DNA of 58,112 nucleotides from contig JAAZZF010000001.1 in the NCBI GenBank assembly GCA_014239275.1, positions 1 through 58,112 of the forward strand. The letters are read 5' to 3'. A model generated the notes under the pieces. It was given only the letters and a program-made list of their open reading frames with translations. It made no database searches and was not told where the DNA came from. Within the stretch, counting starts at the first letter, position 1. The number at the start of each line of letters is the position of its first letter. Below are positions 1-9,606 of this stretch, one piece after another. The position numbers were made by a program, and so were the translations under genes. The stretch is from Flavobacteriaceae bacterium (lineage in GTDB: Bacteria > Bacteroidota > Bacteroidia > Flavobacteriales > Flavobacteriaceae).

Positions 1-2
1 AT

Positions 3-119
3 AAAGTGCCGTATTCAAGATCAGTGAATGTACCATTTAATAATGTGAAATCTGGACTTTATATTCTGAAAGTAGATTCCAAAACAATTAAAAAATCAAT
101 TAAAGTAATTAGAGAATGA
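3..119 (+). CDS. C-terminal end of a secreted protein with a T9SS type A sorting domain (5' truncated by window edge)
   Basis: Frame 3 reads ...KVPYSRSVNVPFNNVKSGLYILKVDSKTIKKSIKVIRE*, the typical T9SS type A CTD (SGLYILKV...K.IK). Not in the supplied ORF track because it is partial. Confidence 0.75.
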   Translation, partial: KVPYSRSVNVPFNNVKSGLYILKVDSKTIKKSIKVIRE

Positions 120-823
120 AAAAGATATTAATCATATCGTTTTGTGTGTTTTTTCCTCTTTTGATTTCTTGTGGTGGAAGTGGTGGAGATGATGGCAATA
201 ATGGTGGAGGAAATGGAGGAGGAAACCCACCAGGTCCAGTTGCTCCAAAGCCTGCTACACTTTTAAAACCTGCAAATAATTCTGAATGTCTTGAGGTAGA
301 TGCTGTTAAGTTTGAATGGAACAAATCTGATAATACTACTTCATATACAATTGTTGTAAAGAATCTTTTAAATCAAGCTAGTATTTCACAAACAACTACT
401 TCTACAAATGTTGAAATAACTTTAACAAAGGGATTCCCTTATTCATGGTATGTCATTTCTACTAATACTGGTACAGCTACTGCAACTAGTGCAAAGTGGA
501 AATTTTATTTATCTGGAACTCCTCAAAAGAATCATGCCCCTTTTCCAGCTGAAATTGTTGCACCTAAACCTGGGGCAACAGTTAATTTAGGAGCGGTTCA
601 ATTATCATGGTCTTTTTCTGATGTAGATTCTGGAGATACCCATACATTTGATATTTATCTAGACCAAAAAGATGCCACTACTGTAAATGTTTCAAATTAT
701 GCAGCCACAAAAAAAACCGTTTCGGTTAATGATACAGGCACATACTATTGGAGGATAATTACAAAAGACAATCATGGGGCAACATCTGATTCTGGAGTGT
801 CTACTTTTGTAGTAATTGAATAA
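116..823 (+). CDS. Lipoprotein with Gly-rich linker and two fibronectin-III-like repeats
   Basis: Signal peptide plus lipobox (LLISCGGSGGDDGNNGGG), two repeats of the form 'P..LL.P.....W...D....Y'. Start overlaps the upstream stop (ATGA). Confidence 0.7.
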   Translation: MKKILIISFCVFFPLLISCGGSGGDDGNNGGGNGGGNPPGPVAPKPATLLKPANNSECLEVDAVKFEWNKSDNTTSYTIVVKNLLNQASISQTTTSTNVEITLTKGFPYSWYVISTNTGTATATSAKWKFYLSGTPQKNHAPFPAEIVAPKPGATVNLGAVQLSWSFSDVDSGDTHTFDIYLDQKDATTVNVSNYAATKKTVSVNDTGTYYWRIITKDNHGATSDSGVSTFVVIE

Positions 824-828
824 TAATT

Positions 829-1863
829 TTATTTAAAAAATTTCAATAAAGAATCTATTTGTTTTTCATTATTATAAAAATTAAAACTTACTCTTATTCC
901 ACTGCCTCTTCTTGAACAAATTATTTGATTTTTAATCAATTGTTGATACAATGAATCATCTCCTTTGAGATTAAATATATTTGAATGCTTCACTCTATTT
1001 TTAACTTGATAATCTAGAAGGTTATAATCAATAAATTTTTCCTTGGCATAATCTGCCAAAACATTTATTCTGTTTTCAATTTTATCAATTCCAAAGTCAG
1101 ATATCTTATTTATAGAAAATAATAAACTCCCAAAACTAAGTGTATCTAAATTTCCTGGTTCAAAAGTTCCATAAAGAAACTCTTCTATATTTGTATTATA
1201 ATTTTTGTTTATAAAATCTTTAATAAAATTCTTTTTAATTAATATAAATCCGTTACCGTAACCACTAAAAAGCCATTTATATCCACTAGAAATTAATATA
1301 TCTATAGCAGAATTATCAAAATCAAATAATTTTGTTCCACAAAATTGAGTTCCATCAGCAATAATCAAAAGTTTTGGAAATTTCTTTTTAATTTTTTTAA
1401 AAAAATCTAAATCTATATAAACTCCATTTAAATATTGAACTATAGATAAAGTCAAAACCTGAGGCTTATATTTTTCTATTTTTTTTAAAATTTTTTCTTC
1501 TAAGTCAAATGTATTTTCTACAAAGTCATGTTTAAATCTATTAGATTTTACTTGGTCTATAATTGATGGATAATCATTTTTAATTAGTAAAAATTTAAGA
1601 TTTGGATTTAAAATACTTAACAGTGAGTTAAAGCCAATTGAAAAGCTATTAGTTAAGAAAATATAGTTCTCATTACAATTAAAAAAATTACCTACTCCAT
1701 TTCTGACATTATCAATAAAATCATCATTATTTAACCTGAATTGACTTCCCATATGCAAAAACAAATTATCATGTTTTTCCCTCCAAGATAAAAGGTCTAG
1801 ACACATTCCTCCTGATCTTGCTGAATCAAAATATATATATTTTTCAGAAATTGGAAAATTCAT
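829..1863 (-). CDS. Aminotransferase class V-fold PLP-dependent enzyme
   Basis: PLP-Lys context SSGYKWLFSGYGNGFILIKK and overall class V pattern (NFPISEKYIYFDSARSGG). Confidence 0.75.
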   Translation of the reverse strand: MNFPISEKYIYFDSARSGGMCLDLLSWREKHDNLFLHMGSQFRLNNDDFIDNVRNGVGNFFNCNENYIFLTNSFSIGFNSLLSILNPNLKFLLIKNDYPSIIDQVKSNRFKHDFVENTFDLEEKILKKIEKYKPQVLTLSIVQYLNGVYIDLDFFKKIKKKFPKLLIIADGTQFCGTKLFDFDNSAIDILISSGYKWLFSGYGNGFILIKKNFIKDFINKNYNTNIEEFLYGTFEPGNLDTLSFGSLLFSINKISDFGIDKIENRINVLADYAKEKFIDYNLLDYQVKNRVKHSNIFNLKGDDSLYQQLIKNQIICSRRGSGIRVSFNFYNNEKQIDSLLKFFK

Positions 1864-1902
1864 ATTAAAAAGTTACAGAACAAATAATTTATTATAAAAT
1901 CT

Positions 1903-1910
1903 TACTTTTG
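1903..1910 (+). promoter_or_regulatory. Bacteroidota -7 element (TACTTTTG) for the 2TM-DHFR gene
   Basis: Matches TAnnTTTG; no clear -33 TTTG at the expected distance. Confidence 0.4.
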
Positions 1911-1931
1911 CCATTTAAGATTAAGCTCAAA

Positions 1932-2831
1932 ATGTTATTTAAAGGTAAAAGTAACGACAAAATTAACGAAGATCAAATCAATCTAGTAAAGACAGCTCAA
2001 AGAAGAATAAAACAGAAGAAAAGGTTGTTCTTTCATCTTTCTTTAATGTTTTTTGGAATTATATCTTTTCTTGCCATTAATTTATTATTTGGGTTTAAAG
2101 AAGAATTGCTTTTTTTTAATTACCCTTGGTCATATATGGCAAGTACCATTTGGATTTTATTATTCTTAATCCATACATATAATGTTTTTATTACAAATAG
2201 GTTTATGGGGAAAAATTGGGAAAAAGAGCAAATAAAAAAACTTGTTTCTAAACAAGAGTTAAAGATTGCTAAAATAAAAACAGAATATGAAAAGGAGGCA
2301 AGAATCAAAGCAGAGTCACAACTATTTAATCAAAAAAATTCTAGTAATTGTGTTACACTAATTGCAGCTGCTTCAGAGAATAATGTAATTGGAAATGAGA
2401 ATAAACTTATTTGGCATCTTCCAGATGATTTGAAACACTTTAAAGAACTCACTAAGGGACATTTTGTTATTATGGGAAGAAAAACTTTCGAATCTATGCC
2501 AAAAGCATTACCCAATAGAACCAATATAGTAATAACAAGAAAATTAGATTATATAGGTAAAGATGCAATTGTTGTAAATTCAATTCATGAAGCATTAGAA
2601 AGGGCTAGTGATGATAAACAACCTTTTATTATAGGTGGTGGAGAAATTTATAATCAAAGTATATTATTAGCCAATAGAATTGAATTAACAAGAGTTCATA
2701 CTGATTCTACAGGGGATACTCATTTCCCTGAAATTAACTATAAGTTATGGGAGGAAGCTAGTAGAGATCAAAGATTTAAGGACGATAAGCATAAATTTGA
2801 CTTCACTTTTATTAGGTACAATAAAAAATAA
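1932..2831 (+). CDS. folA: 2TM domain fused to dihydrofolate reductase
   Basis: N-terminal two-TM segment (RIKQKKRLFFHLSLMFFGIISFLAINLLF...WSYMASTIWILLFLIHTYNVF) followed by complete DHFR (VTLIAAASENNVIGNENKLIWHLPDDLKHFKELTKGHFVIMGRKTFESM...IIGGGEIYNQ). ORF track starts at TTG 1908, but that overlaps the -7 element, so ATG 1932 is more likely. Confidence 0.85.
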   Translation: MLFKGKSNDKINEDQINLVKTAQRRIKQKKRLFFHLSLMFFGIISFLAINLLFGFKEELLFFNYPWSYMASTIWILLFLIHTYNVFITNRFMGKNWEKEQIKKLVSKQELKIAKIKTEYEKEARIKAESQLFNQKNSSNCVTLIAAASENNVIGNENKLIWHLPDDLKHFKELTKGHFVIMGRKTFESMPKALPNRTNIVITRKLDYIGKDAIVVNSIHEALERASDDKQPFIIGGGEIYNQSILLANRIELTRVHTDSTGDTHFPEINYKLWEEASRDQRFKDDKHKFDFTFIRYNKK

Positions 2832-2834
2832 CAC

Positions 2835-3716
2835 ATGAAATCATACGTATTTCCTGGTCAGGGTTCACAATTTACTGGAATGTGTCATGACCTTTACGAA
2901 AAACACAATTCATTAAAAGAAATGTTTCAAAATGCTAAAGATATTTTAGGATTTGATATTTCTAAGATAATGTTTCACGGATCAAGTAATGATTTAGTAC
3001 AAACTAAAGTAACTCAACCTGCAATTTTTATTCATTCAATGGCAATATTAAAAGTGATAGAAAAATCTTTTAATCCAGCAATGGTAGCTGGGCATTCACT
3101 TGGTGAATTTTCTGCACTTGTTGCTGCAGGAGTATTAAGCTTTGAAGATGGCCTGAAACTTGTATCTATAAGAGCAAAAGCAATGCAAAGAGCATGTGAA
3201 AATACAAAAGGGACAATGGCAGCAATTCTTGGACTTGAGAATAATATAATTGAAAATGTATGCAAAAACATTATTGGTAATGTTGTTGCAGCAAATTATA
3301 ACTGTCCAGGACAAGTTGTAATTTCAGGAGAAATTAAAGCTGTTGAAGAAGCTTGTAGAATACTTACAGAAAAAGGAGCTAGAAGAGCATTAATTCTTCC
3401 TGTTGGAGGGGCATTTCATTCTGAGTTAATGAACGAAGCAAAGGAAGAACTTTCACAAGCAATTAATGAAGCTAAATTTAATGAACCTATTTGTCCCGTA
3501 TATCAAAATGTTAAGGGTATTGGAGAAACTTCTGTGATCTCTATAAAAGAAAATTTGGTCTCTCAGTTAACATCAACTGTTAGATGGACTCAAAGTATAA
3601 ATCAAATGATTGAAGATGGAGGTACTGAATTTATTGAAATTGGTCCTGGAAAAGTTCTTCAAGGGCTAATAAAAAAGATTAACAGAGATATCTTAGTAAG
3701 TGCTCCTCTATTTTAA
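2835..3716 (+). CDS. fabD: ACP S-malonyltransferase
   Basis: FPGQGSQFTGM; GHSLGEFSALVAAG active-site Ser motif. Confidence 0.95.
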   Translation: MKSYVFPGQGSQFTGMCHDLYEKHNSLKEMFQNAKDILGFDISKIMFHGSSNDLVQTKVTQPAIFIHSMAILKVIEKSFNPAMVAGHSLGEFSALVAAGVLSFEDGLKLVSIRAKAMQRACENTKGTMAAILGLENNIIENVCKNIIGNVVAANYNCPGQVVISGEIKAVEEACRILTEKGARRALILPVGGAFHSELMNEAKEELSQAINEAKFNEPICPVYQNVKGIGETSVISIKENLVSQLTSTVRWTQSINQMIEDGGTEFIEIGPGKVLQGLIKKINRDILVSAPLF

Positions 3717-4838
3717 AAATGTGTTAATTTTTTCACAGATAAAGCTAATTTGATCCAGTTCTAATTCAGAGTGCATAGGAAGCGATATAACTTGCTTAGT
3801 CAAAAGATTAGTATTTGAAAAATCCTCTTCATTATATCTAGAGTCTATATACGCTTTTTGTCTATGTAAAGGTATTGGGTAATAAATTCCAAAAGGAATA
3901 TTAAACTCTGATAAATAGTTAGCAAGATCGTCTCTTTTTTTATTCAAAACACGAATTGTATACTGGTGAAATACATGAAACTTTTCCTCTTCTTTAAATG
4001 AAGGAAGAATTATATTTGGATTCCCTTTTAAATTTTCAGAATATAATTTTGCAGATTTATTTCTGCTTGAATTATAATTATCTAAAAACTTTAATTTAAT
4101 ATCTAAAACAGATGCTTGAATGCTATCTAACCTAGAATTAACTCCAACTACATCATGATGGTATCTTTTATACATCCCATGATTAACTATTCCTCTAATT
4201 GTATGAGCTAAATCATCATTGTTTGTAAACAATGCTCCACCATCTCCATAACAGCCTAAATTCTTTGAAGGAAAAAAAGAAGTTGTTCCAATATCTCCTA
4301 TTGTTCCTGCCTTTATTTTATTTCCAGATGTAAATTGGTATTCTGAGCCAATTGCTTGAGCATTATCTTCAATTACAAAAAGATTATTTTGATTAGCTAT
4401 TTCCATTATCTCTTCCATATTGGCAGGTTGGCCAAATAAATGAACAGGAACTATTGCTTTTGTTTTTGATGTGATTGCTTTTTTTATCTCATTACAGTCA
4501 ATATTAAAAGTTTCCAAATCTACATCTACCAAAACAGGCGTTAAGTTTAATAAAGCTATTGTCTCTACAGTAGAAGCAAAAGTAAAATCTGCAGTTATAA
4601 CCTCATCTCCAGGTTTAAGATTTAATCCCATCATGGCTATTTGAAGAGCATCTGTTCCATTTGCACACGGAATAACATGTTTTACATCTAAATAATCCTC
4701 TAAATTTTTTTGAAAACTTTTTACAGATGGGCCATTTATAAAAGTAGCATCTTCAATCACATTTATTACTGAATTGTCTATTTTGTCTTTTAACTGCTTA
4801 TACTGGCTTTGTAAATCCACCATTTGTATTTTTTTCAT
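3708..4838 (-). CDS. DegT/DnrJ/EryC1/StrS family aminotransferase
   Basis: Sugar aminotransferase signature (ALQIAMMGLNLKPGDEVITADFTFASTVE; TTSFFPSKNLGCYGDGGALFTN). Confidence 0.92.
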   Translation of the reverse strand: MKKIQMVDLQSQYKQLKDKIDNSVINVIEDATFINGPSVKSFQKNLEDYLDVKHVIPCANGTDALQIAMMGLNLKPGDEVITADFTFASTVETIALLNLTPVLVDVDLETFNIDCNEIKKAITSKTKAIVPVHLFGQPANMEEIMEIANQNNLFVIEDNAQAIGSEYQFTSGNKIKAGTIGDIGTTSFFPSKNLGCYGDGGALFTNNDDLAHTIRGIVNHGMYKRYHHDVVGVNSRLDSIQASVLDIKLKFLDNYNSSRNKSAKLYSENLKGNPNIILPSFKEEEKFHVFHQYTIRVLNKKRDDLANYLSEFNIPFGIYYPIPLHRQKAYIDSRYNEEDFSNTNLLTKQVISLPMHSELELDQISFICEKINTFLK

Positions 4839-4926
4839 AAAATAGTTTTGTGCAAAAATAATAAAATGTAAAGCTTTAATATTAAATATATTTACAAAAT
4901 ACTACTTTAGTACAATTATATATAAA

Positions 4927-6168
4927 ATGGGTATCATTTATAACTTCTTTATTCAAACAATCAAAATTATTCTTCATTTTTTAAAATATTTTAATAGTAA
5001 TATTTACAAATTTTTTAATGAGAGAAAAGATGTTTTGAAAGATTTAGAATTTAATATTTCAAATAATGAAAAATACATATGGATTCATGTTGCTTCATTG
5101 GGAGAATATGAACAAGGCTTTCCTGTTTTTAATGAAATTAAATCTCTTTATAATGATCATAAAATAGTTATCTCTTTTTTCTCATCATCTGGTTATAATG
5201 TAAGAAAATTGAATCCAATAAGTGATCTGACAGTTTATTTACCAATTGATACTGAAAAAAATGCCAATAAATTTCTTGATTTATTAAACCCAAAAATGGT
5301 TTTTTTTGTAAAATATGAGTTTTGGCCTAATTTTTTAAAATCTTTAAAAAACAGAAATATACCTACATATCTAATAGCAGGAATTTTTAGAAAAAATCAT
5401 TGGTTTTTTAATTTTTATGGATTGTGGATGAAAAAATATTTAAAAGCATTTCATCATTTTTTTGTTCAAAATGAATCTTCAAAAAATATATTAATTAAAC
5501 AAAATTTTACTAATTGTACTGTAATGGGAGACTCTAGATATGATAGAGTCATAGATCTTCCAAATCAAAATAATGAAATTAGATACTTAAATGATTTTAA
5601 GGGAAATAAAAAGTGTTTTGTAGCTGGTAGTACTTGGGAAAAAGATGAAAGTTTAATCATAAAATTTATTAATTCGTATGAGAAAAATGATGTTTGTTTT
5701 ATAATAGCTCCACATCAGATAAATCTTAATAGAATTAATGAACTAAAACAATTAATTACAAAAAATACTATCTTAATGTCAGAATTAGCTAAATCTAATG
5801 CAATAAATCCTGAAGTTATAATTATTGATTCCATAGGAATATTAACAAAGGTTTATAGTTATGGTGATATTGCTTATGTTGGTGGTGGGATGGGAAATAC
5901 TGGCCTTCATAATACATTAGAGCCAGCAGTGTATAAAATTCCTATAATAATTGGAAATAATTTTGAAAAATTTCCAGAAGTTAAAGAGCTAATTGATTTA
6001 AAAGGAATGATTAGTATTAATAATATAAAATCTTTTACTAATGAGTTGAATGAACTTTTAAATTCAAATGAAAAAAGAGATCAAATGGGGAATATTAATT
6101 ATGATTATATAAATGCTAATCTTGGAGCTTGTGAAAAAGTAATAAACTATTTAAAAGAAAAAAAATGA
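4927..6168 (+). CDS. waaA: 3-deoxy-D-manno-octulosonic acid transferase
   Basis: KdtA pattern: IWIHVASLGEYEQGFPVFNEIK; FVKYEFWPNFL; YVGGGMGNTGLHNTLEPAVYKIPIIIGNNFEKFPE. Confidence 0.93.
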   Translation: MGIIYNFFIQTIKIILHFLKYFNSNIYKFFNERKDVLKDLEFNISNNEKYIWIHVASLGEYEQGFPVFNEIKSLYNDHKIVISFFSSSGYNVRKLNPISDLTVYLPIDTEKNANKFLDLLNPKMVFFVKYEFWPNFLKSLKNRNIPTYLIAGIFRKNHWFFNFYGLWMKKYLKAFHHFFVQNESSKNILIKQNFTNCTVMGDSRYDRVIDLPNQNNEIRYLNDFKGNKKCFVAGSTWEKDESLIIKFINSYEKNDVCFIIAPHQINLNRINELKQLITKNTILMSELAKSNAINPEVIIIDSIGILTKVYSYGDIAYVGGGMGNTGLHNTLEPAVYKIPIIIGNNFEKFPEVKELIDLKGMISINNIKSFTNELNELLNSNEKRDQMGNINYDYINANLGACEKVINYLKEKK

Positions 6169-6875
6169 AAAAAATATTTGTTTTAATTGTCTGTAATTTA
6201 TTTGCATTAAATATTAATGCACAAAGTTTTGTTGGAGCTTGGGAAAGAAATCATAGTTCAGAAAATGGAGAAAAATTAAAAAGTGTTGTAATTTTTTCAG
6301 ATGGATACCAGGTAATAAGTACATATGAAGCTAAAACGGGCAAATTCATTTATTCCAATGGAGGAACCTGGAAATTAACAGGAGACACTATGACTGAAAA
6401 AGTGGAATTTGACACTAATAATTCGGATCGTGTTGGATCAGAAGTAACTTTTAAGGTTGAAATTAGTGACTCTACAATGGCCATAGTTGGTAGTGACATG
6501 AAATTTAAAAGAATAGATAGTGGTAAACCTGGAAAACTTCATGGAGCTTGGTTAATGGCAGGAAGAGTAAGAGAGGGAAAAAAACAAATGAGAGATACTG
6601 ACAGACCAAGGAAAACCATGAAAATTTTATCTGGAACTAGATTTCAATGGATTGCTTATAATACAGAAACTAAACAATTTATGGGAACAGGAGGAGGAAC
6701 ATATACAACAATTAATGGTGAATATGTTGAGAACATAGAATTCTTTTCTAGAGATGATTCTAAAGCAGGTTTAAGTTTAAAATTTAACTATGAATTAACC
6801 AACAACGAATGGGATCATAAAGGATTTAGTAGCAAAGGCGATCCAATGCATGAAATTTGGGTTAAAAGAAAATAA
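6165..6875 (+). CDS. Secreted protein with two tandem lipocalin-like domains
   Basis: Signal peptide (KKIFVLIVCNLFALNINAQ); two homologous halves, each with (F/L)xGAW...GGTxxxxxxxxxExxEF. Confidence 0.6.
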   Translation: MKKIFVLIVCNLFALNINAQSFVGAWERNHSSENGEKLKSVVIFSDGYQVISTYEAKTGKFIYSNGGTWKLTGDTMTEKVEFDTNNSDRVGSEVTFKVEISDSTMAIVGSDMKFKRIDSGKPGKLHGAWLMAGRVREGKKQMRDTDRPRKTMKILSGTRFQWIAYNTETKQFMGTGGGTYTTINGEYVENIEFFSRDDSKAGLSLKFNYELTNNEWDHKGFSSKGDPMHEIWVKRK

Positions 6876-6876
6876 A

Positions 6877-6899
6877 AAACCCACATAAAGTGGGTTTTA
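6877..6899. terminator. Intrinsic bidirectional terminator between hypothetical CDS (+) and tRNA-Leu (-)
   Basis: Perfect hairpin AAAACCCAC-ataaa-GTGGGTTTT. Confidence 0.85.
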
Positions 6900-6900
6900 G

Positions 6901-6982
6901 TGCGGGTGAAGGGACTCGAACCCCCAAGCCGTAAAGCACTAGATCCTAAGTCTAGCGTGTCTACCAATTTCACCACACCCGC
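6901..6982 (-). tRNA. tRNA-Leu (anticodon TAG)
   Basis: Reverse complement GCGGGTGTGGTGAAATTGGTAGACACGCTAGACTTAGGATCTAGTGCTTTACGGCTTGGGGGTTCGAGTCCCTTCACCCGCA: acceptor GCGGGTG/CACCCGC, anticodon loop CTTAGGA, long variable arm, T-loop GGTTCGAGTCC. CCA not encoded. Confidence 0.95.
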
Positions 6983-6992
6983 AAAAAGGAAT

Positions 6993-7000
6993 CAAATATA
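6993..7000 (-). promoter_or_regulatory. Putative -7 element (TATATTTG) of tRNA-Leu promoter
   Basis: Matches TAnnTTTG about 10 nt upstream of the mature tRNA 5' end; -33 element is weak. Confidence 0.4.
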
Positions 7001-7079
7001 AGCAAGATTATTATAATATCCTTAAGCATTTCTCTATGTTAAAAAAGCATATTTAATTACATTTACACAAAAGGTTATT

Positions 7080-8477
7080 TTGGAAAAATTTAAGAATTAT
7101 ATTGAAAAAAATAAAGATCGTTTTTTAGATGAACTTTTTGAACTATTAAAGATTCCCTCTATAAGTGCTGTTTCAGAAAACAAATCTGATATTAGATCCG
7201 CTGCAAACCTAATAAGGGAGCACCTTTTGAAACTAGGTTTAAATAATTGTGAAATTTGTGAGACTAAGGGGCATCCCATTGTCTATGGAGAAAAAATAAT
7301 AGATTCTAGCCTCCCTACTGTACTTGTATATGGACATTATGATGTTCAGCCCGTTGACCCAATAGAGCTATGGGATAAAGATCCTTTTGAACCTTATATT
7401 AAAAAAACAAAAATTCATCCTGAGGGGGCTATTTTTGCTAGAGGAGCATGTGATGATAAAGGTCAAATGTTTATGCACGTAAAGGCTTTAGAAGTTATGC
7501 TAAAACATGATGGCATTCCTTGTAATGTAAAATTTATGATTGAGGGTGAAGAGGAAGTAGGTAGCGACAATCTTGAAATATTTGTAAAAAATAACAAAGA
7601 AAAACTTTCTAATGATATTATTTTAGTTTCTGATACTGGGATGATTAGTAAAAATATTCCATCAATTACTACAGGCCTAAGGGGTCTTTCTTATATGGAA
7701 GTAGAAATAACTGGACCGAATAGAGACTTACATTCTGGGCATTATGGTGGAACTGTGGCAAACCCAATAAATATGCTATCAAAGATGATAGCTTCTCTTC
7801 ATGATTCTAACAACAGAATTACTATTCCAGGTTTTTATGATAAAGTAGTTGAAGTTACAGAAGATGAAAGAAAAGAAACATGTTTAATTCCTTTTAATCT
7901 AGAGGAATTTAAAGATTCAATAGGAATTAATTCTGAATATGGTGAATTAGGTTATTCGACTATTGAAAGACAATCTATAAGACCAGCATTAGATGTTAAT
8001 GGGGTTTGGGGTGGATATATAGATGAAGGCTCAAAAACAGTATTACCAAGTAAAGCATTTGCCAAAATTTCTATGAGATTAGTTCCAAATCAAAACTGGA
8101 AAGAAATAAGTTCTCTTTTTACTAAACACATAAAAAATATAACTCCTAAAGGAGTTACTGTAAAAGTAAGAGAGCACCATGGAGGAGAGCCTTATGTTGC
8201 TCCTACAGACACTATTGGGTTTCAGGCTGCAAGTAATGCATATGAGGATGTTTTTAAATTAAAACCATTTGCAACTAAAGATGGTGGAAGTATTCCAATA
8301 ATAGCACTTTTTGAAAAGGAACTTAAAAGCAAAACTATTTTAATGGGATTTGGATTAGATAGTGATGCAATTCATTCTCCAAATGAACATTACGGTGTTT
8401 CAAATTTTCTTTTAGGAATAGAAACAATATCTAAATTTTATTATCAATTTTCAAAATTGTTTAATACTAACTCTTAG
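7080..8477 (+). CDS. M20 family dipeptidase/metallopeptidase (TTG start)
   Basis: VLVYGHYDVQPVDP, FARGACDDKGQMFMH, MIEGEEEVGSDN metal-binding motifs. Confidence 0.92.
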   Translation: MEKFKNYIEKNKDRFLDELFELLKIPSISAVSENKSDIRSAANLIREHLLKLGLNNCEICETKGHPIVYGEKIIDSSLPTVLVYGHYDVQPVDPIELWDKDPFEPYIKKTKIHPEGAIFARGACDDKGQMFMHVKALEVMLKHDGIPCNVKFMIEGEEEVGSDNLEIFVKNNKEKLSNDIILVSDTGMISKNIPSITTGLRGLSYMEVEITGPNRDLHSGHYGGTVANPINMLSKMIASLHDSNNRITIPGFYDKVVEVTEDERKETCLIPFNLEEFKDSIGINSEYGELGYSTIERQSIRPALDVNGVWGGYIDEGSKTVLPSKAFAKISMRLVPNQNWKEISSLFTKHIKNITPKGVTVKVREHHGGEPYVAPTDTIGFQAASNAYEDVFKLKPFATKDGGSIPIIALFEKELKSKTILMGFGLDSDAIHSPNEHYGVSNFLLGIETISKFYYQFSKLFNTNS

Positions 8478-9600
8478 AATTAATTATAAATAAATCTGAA
8501 GCAATTCGATCTGATAAAAATTTTCCATTAATTGTCGTAGTTACAATATTATTATTTTGAATTAAGTGGTTAGAATCAAAATATTTTTCTGATTTTTCAG
8601 TAAAATGTTTTTCAAATTTATATCCAAAATTATCTTTTAAATAATCTTTAGATACTCCCCATATAGTTCTTAATCCTGTCATTATATATTCATTGTACTT
8701 ATCTGTTTTTGTTAATTTTTCGCTCTCAAAAAAAATTTTATCACTATTAAGTGCTTTAACATATAAACTGTTGTTTGAAATATTCCAACTTCTTGAAATC
8801 CCATCAAAACTATGGGCTGAGGGGCCAATTCCTAAATAATTTTTTCTAAGCCAATATGCAGTGTTATTATTAGAGAAATAGCCTTTTTTTGCAAAACTTG
8901 ACAATTCATAATTAATATAATTATGACTTGTCAATTTGTTAAACATTAATTTATATTGATCAAAAACCATTTCTTCATCTAATAGTTTTACAATTCCTTT
9001 TTGAACATTTTTTTCAAGAACAGTATTGGGTTCTACAGTTAATGCGTATGCAGAAATATGATTAGTATTATATTCAATAGCCAAGTCTAAGTTTAATTCC
9101 CAATCTTTTAAATCCGCTTTCGGCATTCCATAAATTAAATCGATTGATATATTATCATAATAATTTTTTGCATTTTCAATACAATTTTTTGAATCGTTGG
9201 ATTTATGTGCACGATTCATCATTTTTAAATCATTATCTAGGAAAGATTGTACCCCAATACTTAATCTATTAATTTTTGTTTTAGATAATTCTTTCAACTT
9301 TAATTCTGATAAATCATCTGGATTTGCTTCTAATGTAATTTCTGGATATGAAGAAGTTTTAAAATTTTTGAAAACCATTTCAATTAATTTAAATATTTCT
9401 TCTGTTTCCAATAAAGATGGGGTTCCTCCTCCAAAATAAATAGTTTCAACTATACCATTATATTCTTTTGATCGAATATAGATTTCTTTTAGCATAGCTT
9501 CAATTATATCATTTTTATTTTTTAAAGAGGTTGAAAAATGAAAATTACAATAGTGACAAGCTTGTTTGCAAAAAGGTATATGAATATATATTCCTGCCAA
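8467..9600 (-). CDS. hemW: Radical SAM family heme chaperone HemW
   Basis: AGIYIHIPFCKQACHYCNFHFST (CxxxCxxC), TIYFGGGTPSLL, SIGVQSF. Confidence 0.93.
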   Translation of the reverse strand: MAGIYIHIPFCKQACHYCNFHFSTSLKNKNDIIEAMLKEIYIRSKEYNGIVETIYFGGGTPSLLETEEIFKLIEMVFKNFKTSSYPEITLEANPDDLSELKLKELSKTKINRLSIGVQSFLDNDLKMMNRAHKSNDSKNCIENAKNYYDNISIDLIYGMPKADLKDWELNLDLAIEYNTNHISAYALTVEPNTVLEKNVQKGIVKLLDEEMVFDQYKLMFNKLTSHNYINYELSSFAKKGYFSNNNTAYWLRKNYLGIGPSAHSFDGISRSWNISNNSLYVKALNSDKIFFESEKLTKTDKYNEYIMTGLRTIWGVSKDYLKDNFGYKFEKHFTEKSEKYFDSNHLIQNNNIVTTTINGKFLSDRIASDLFIINSKS

Positions 9601-9606
9601 TTTAAA

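Noticed and set aside
109-324. Minus-strand ORF (71 aa, Pro-rich) opposite the lipoprotein N-terminus
   Set aside because: Antisense shadow of the Gly-rich linker codons; no start context or homology-like pattern.
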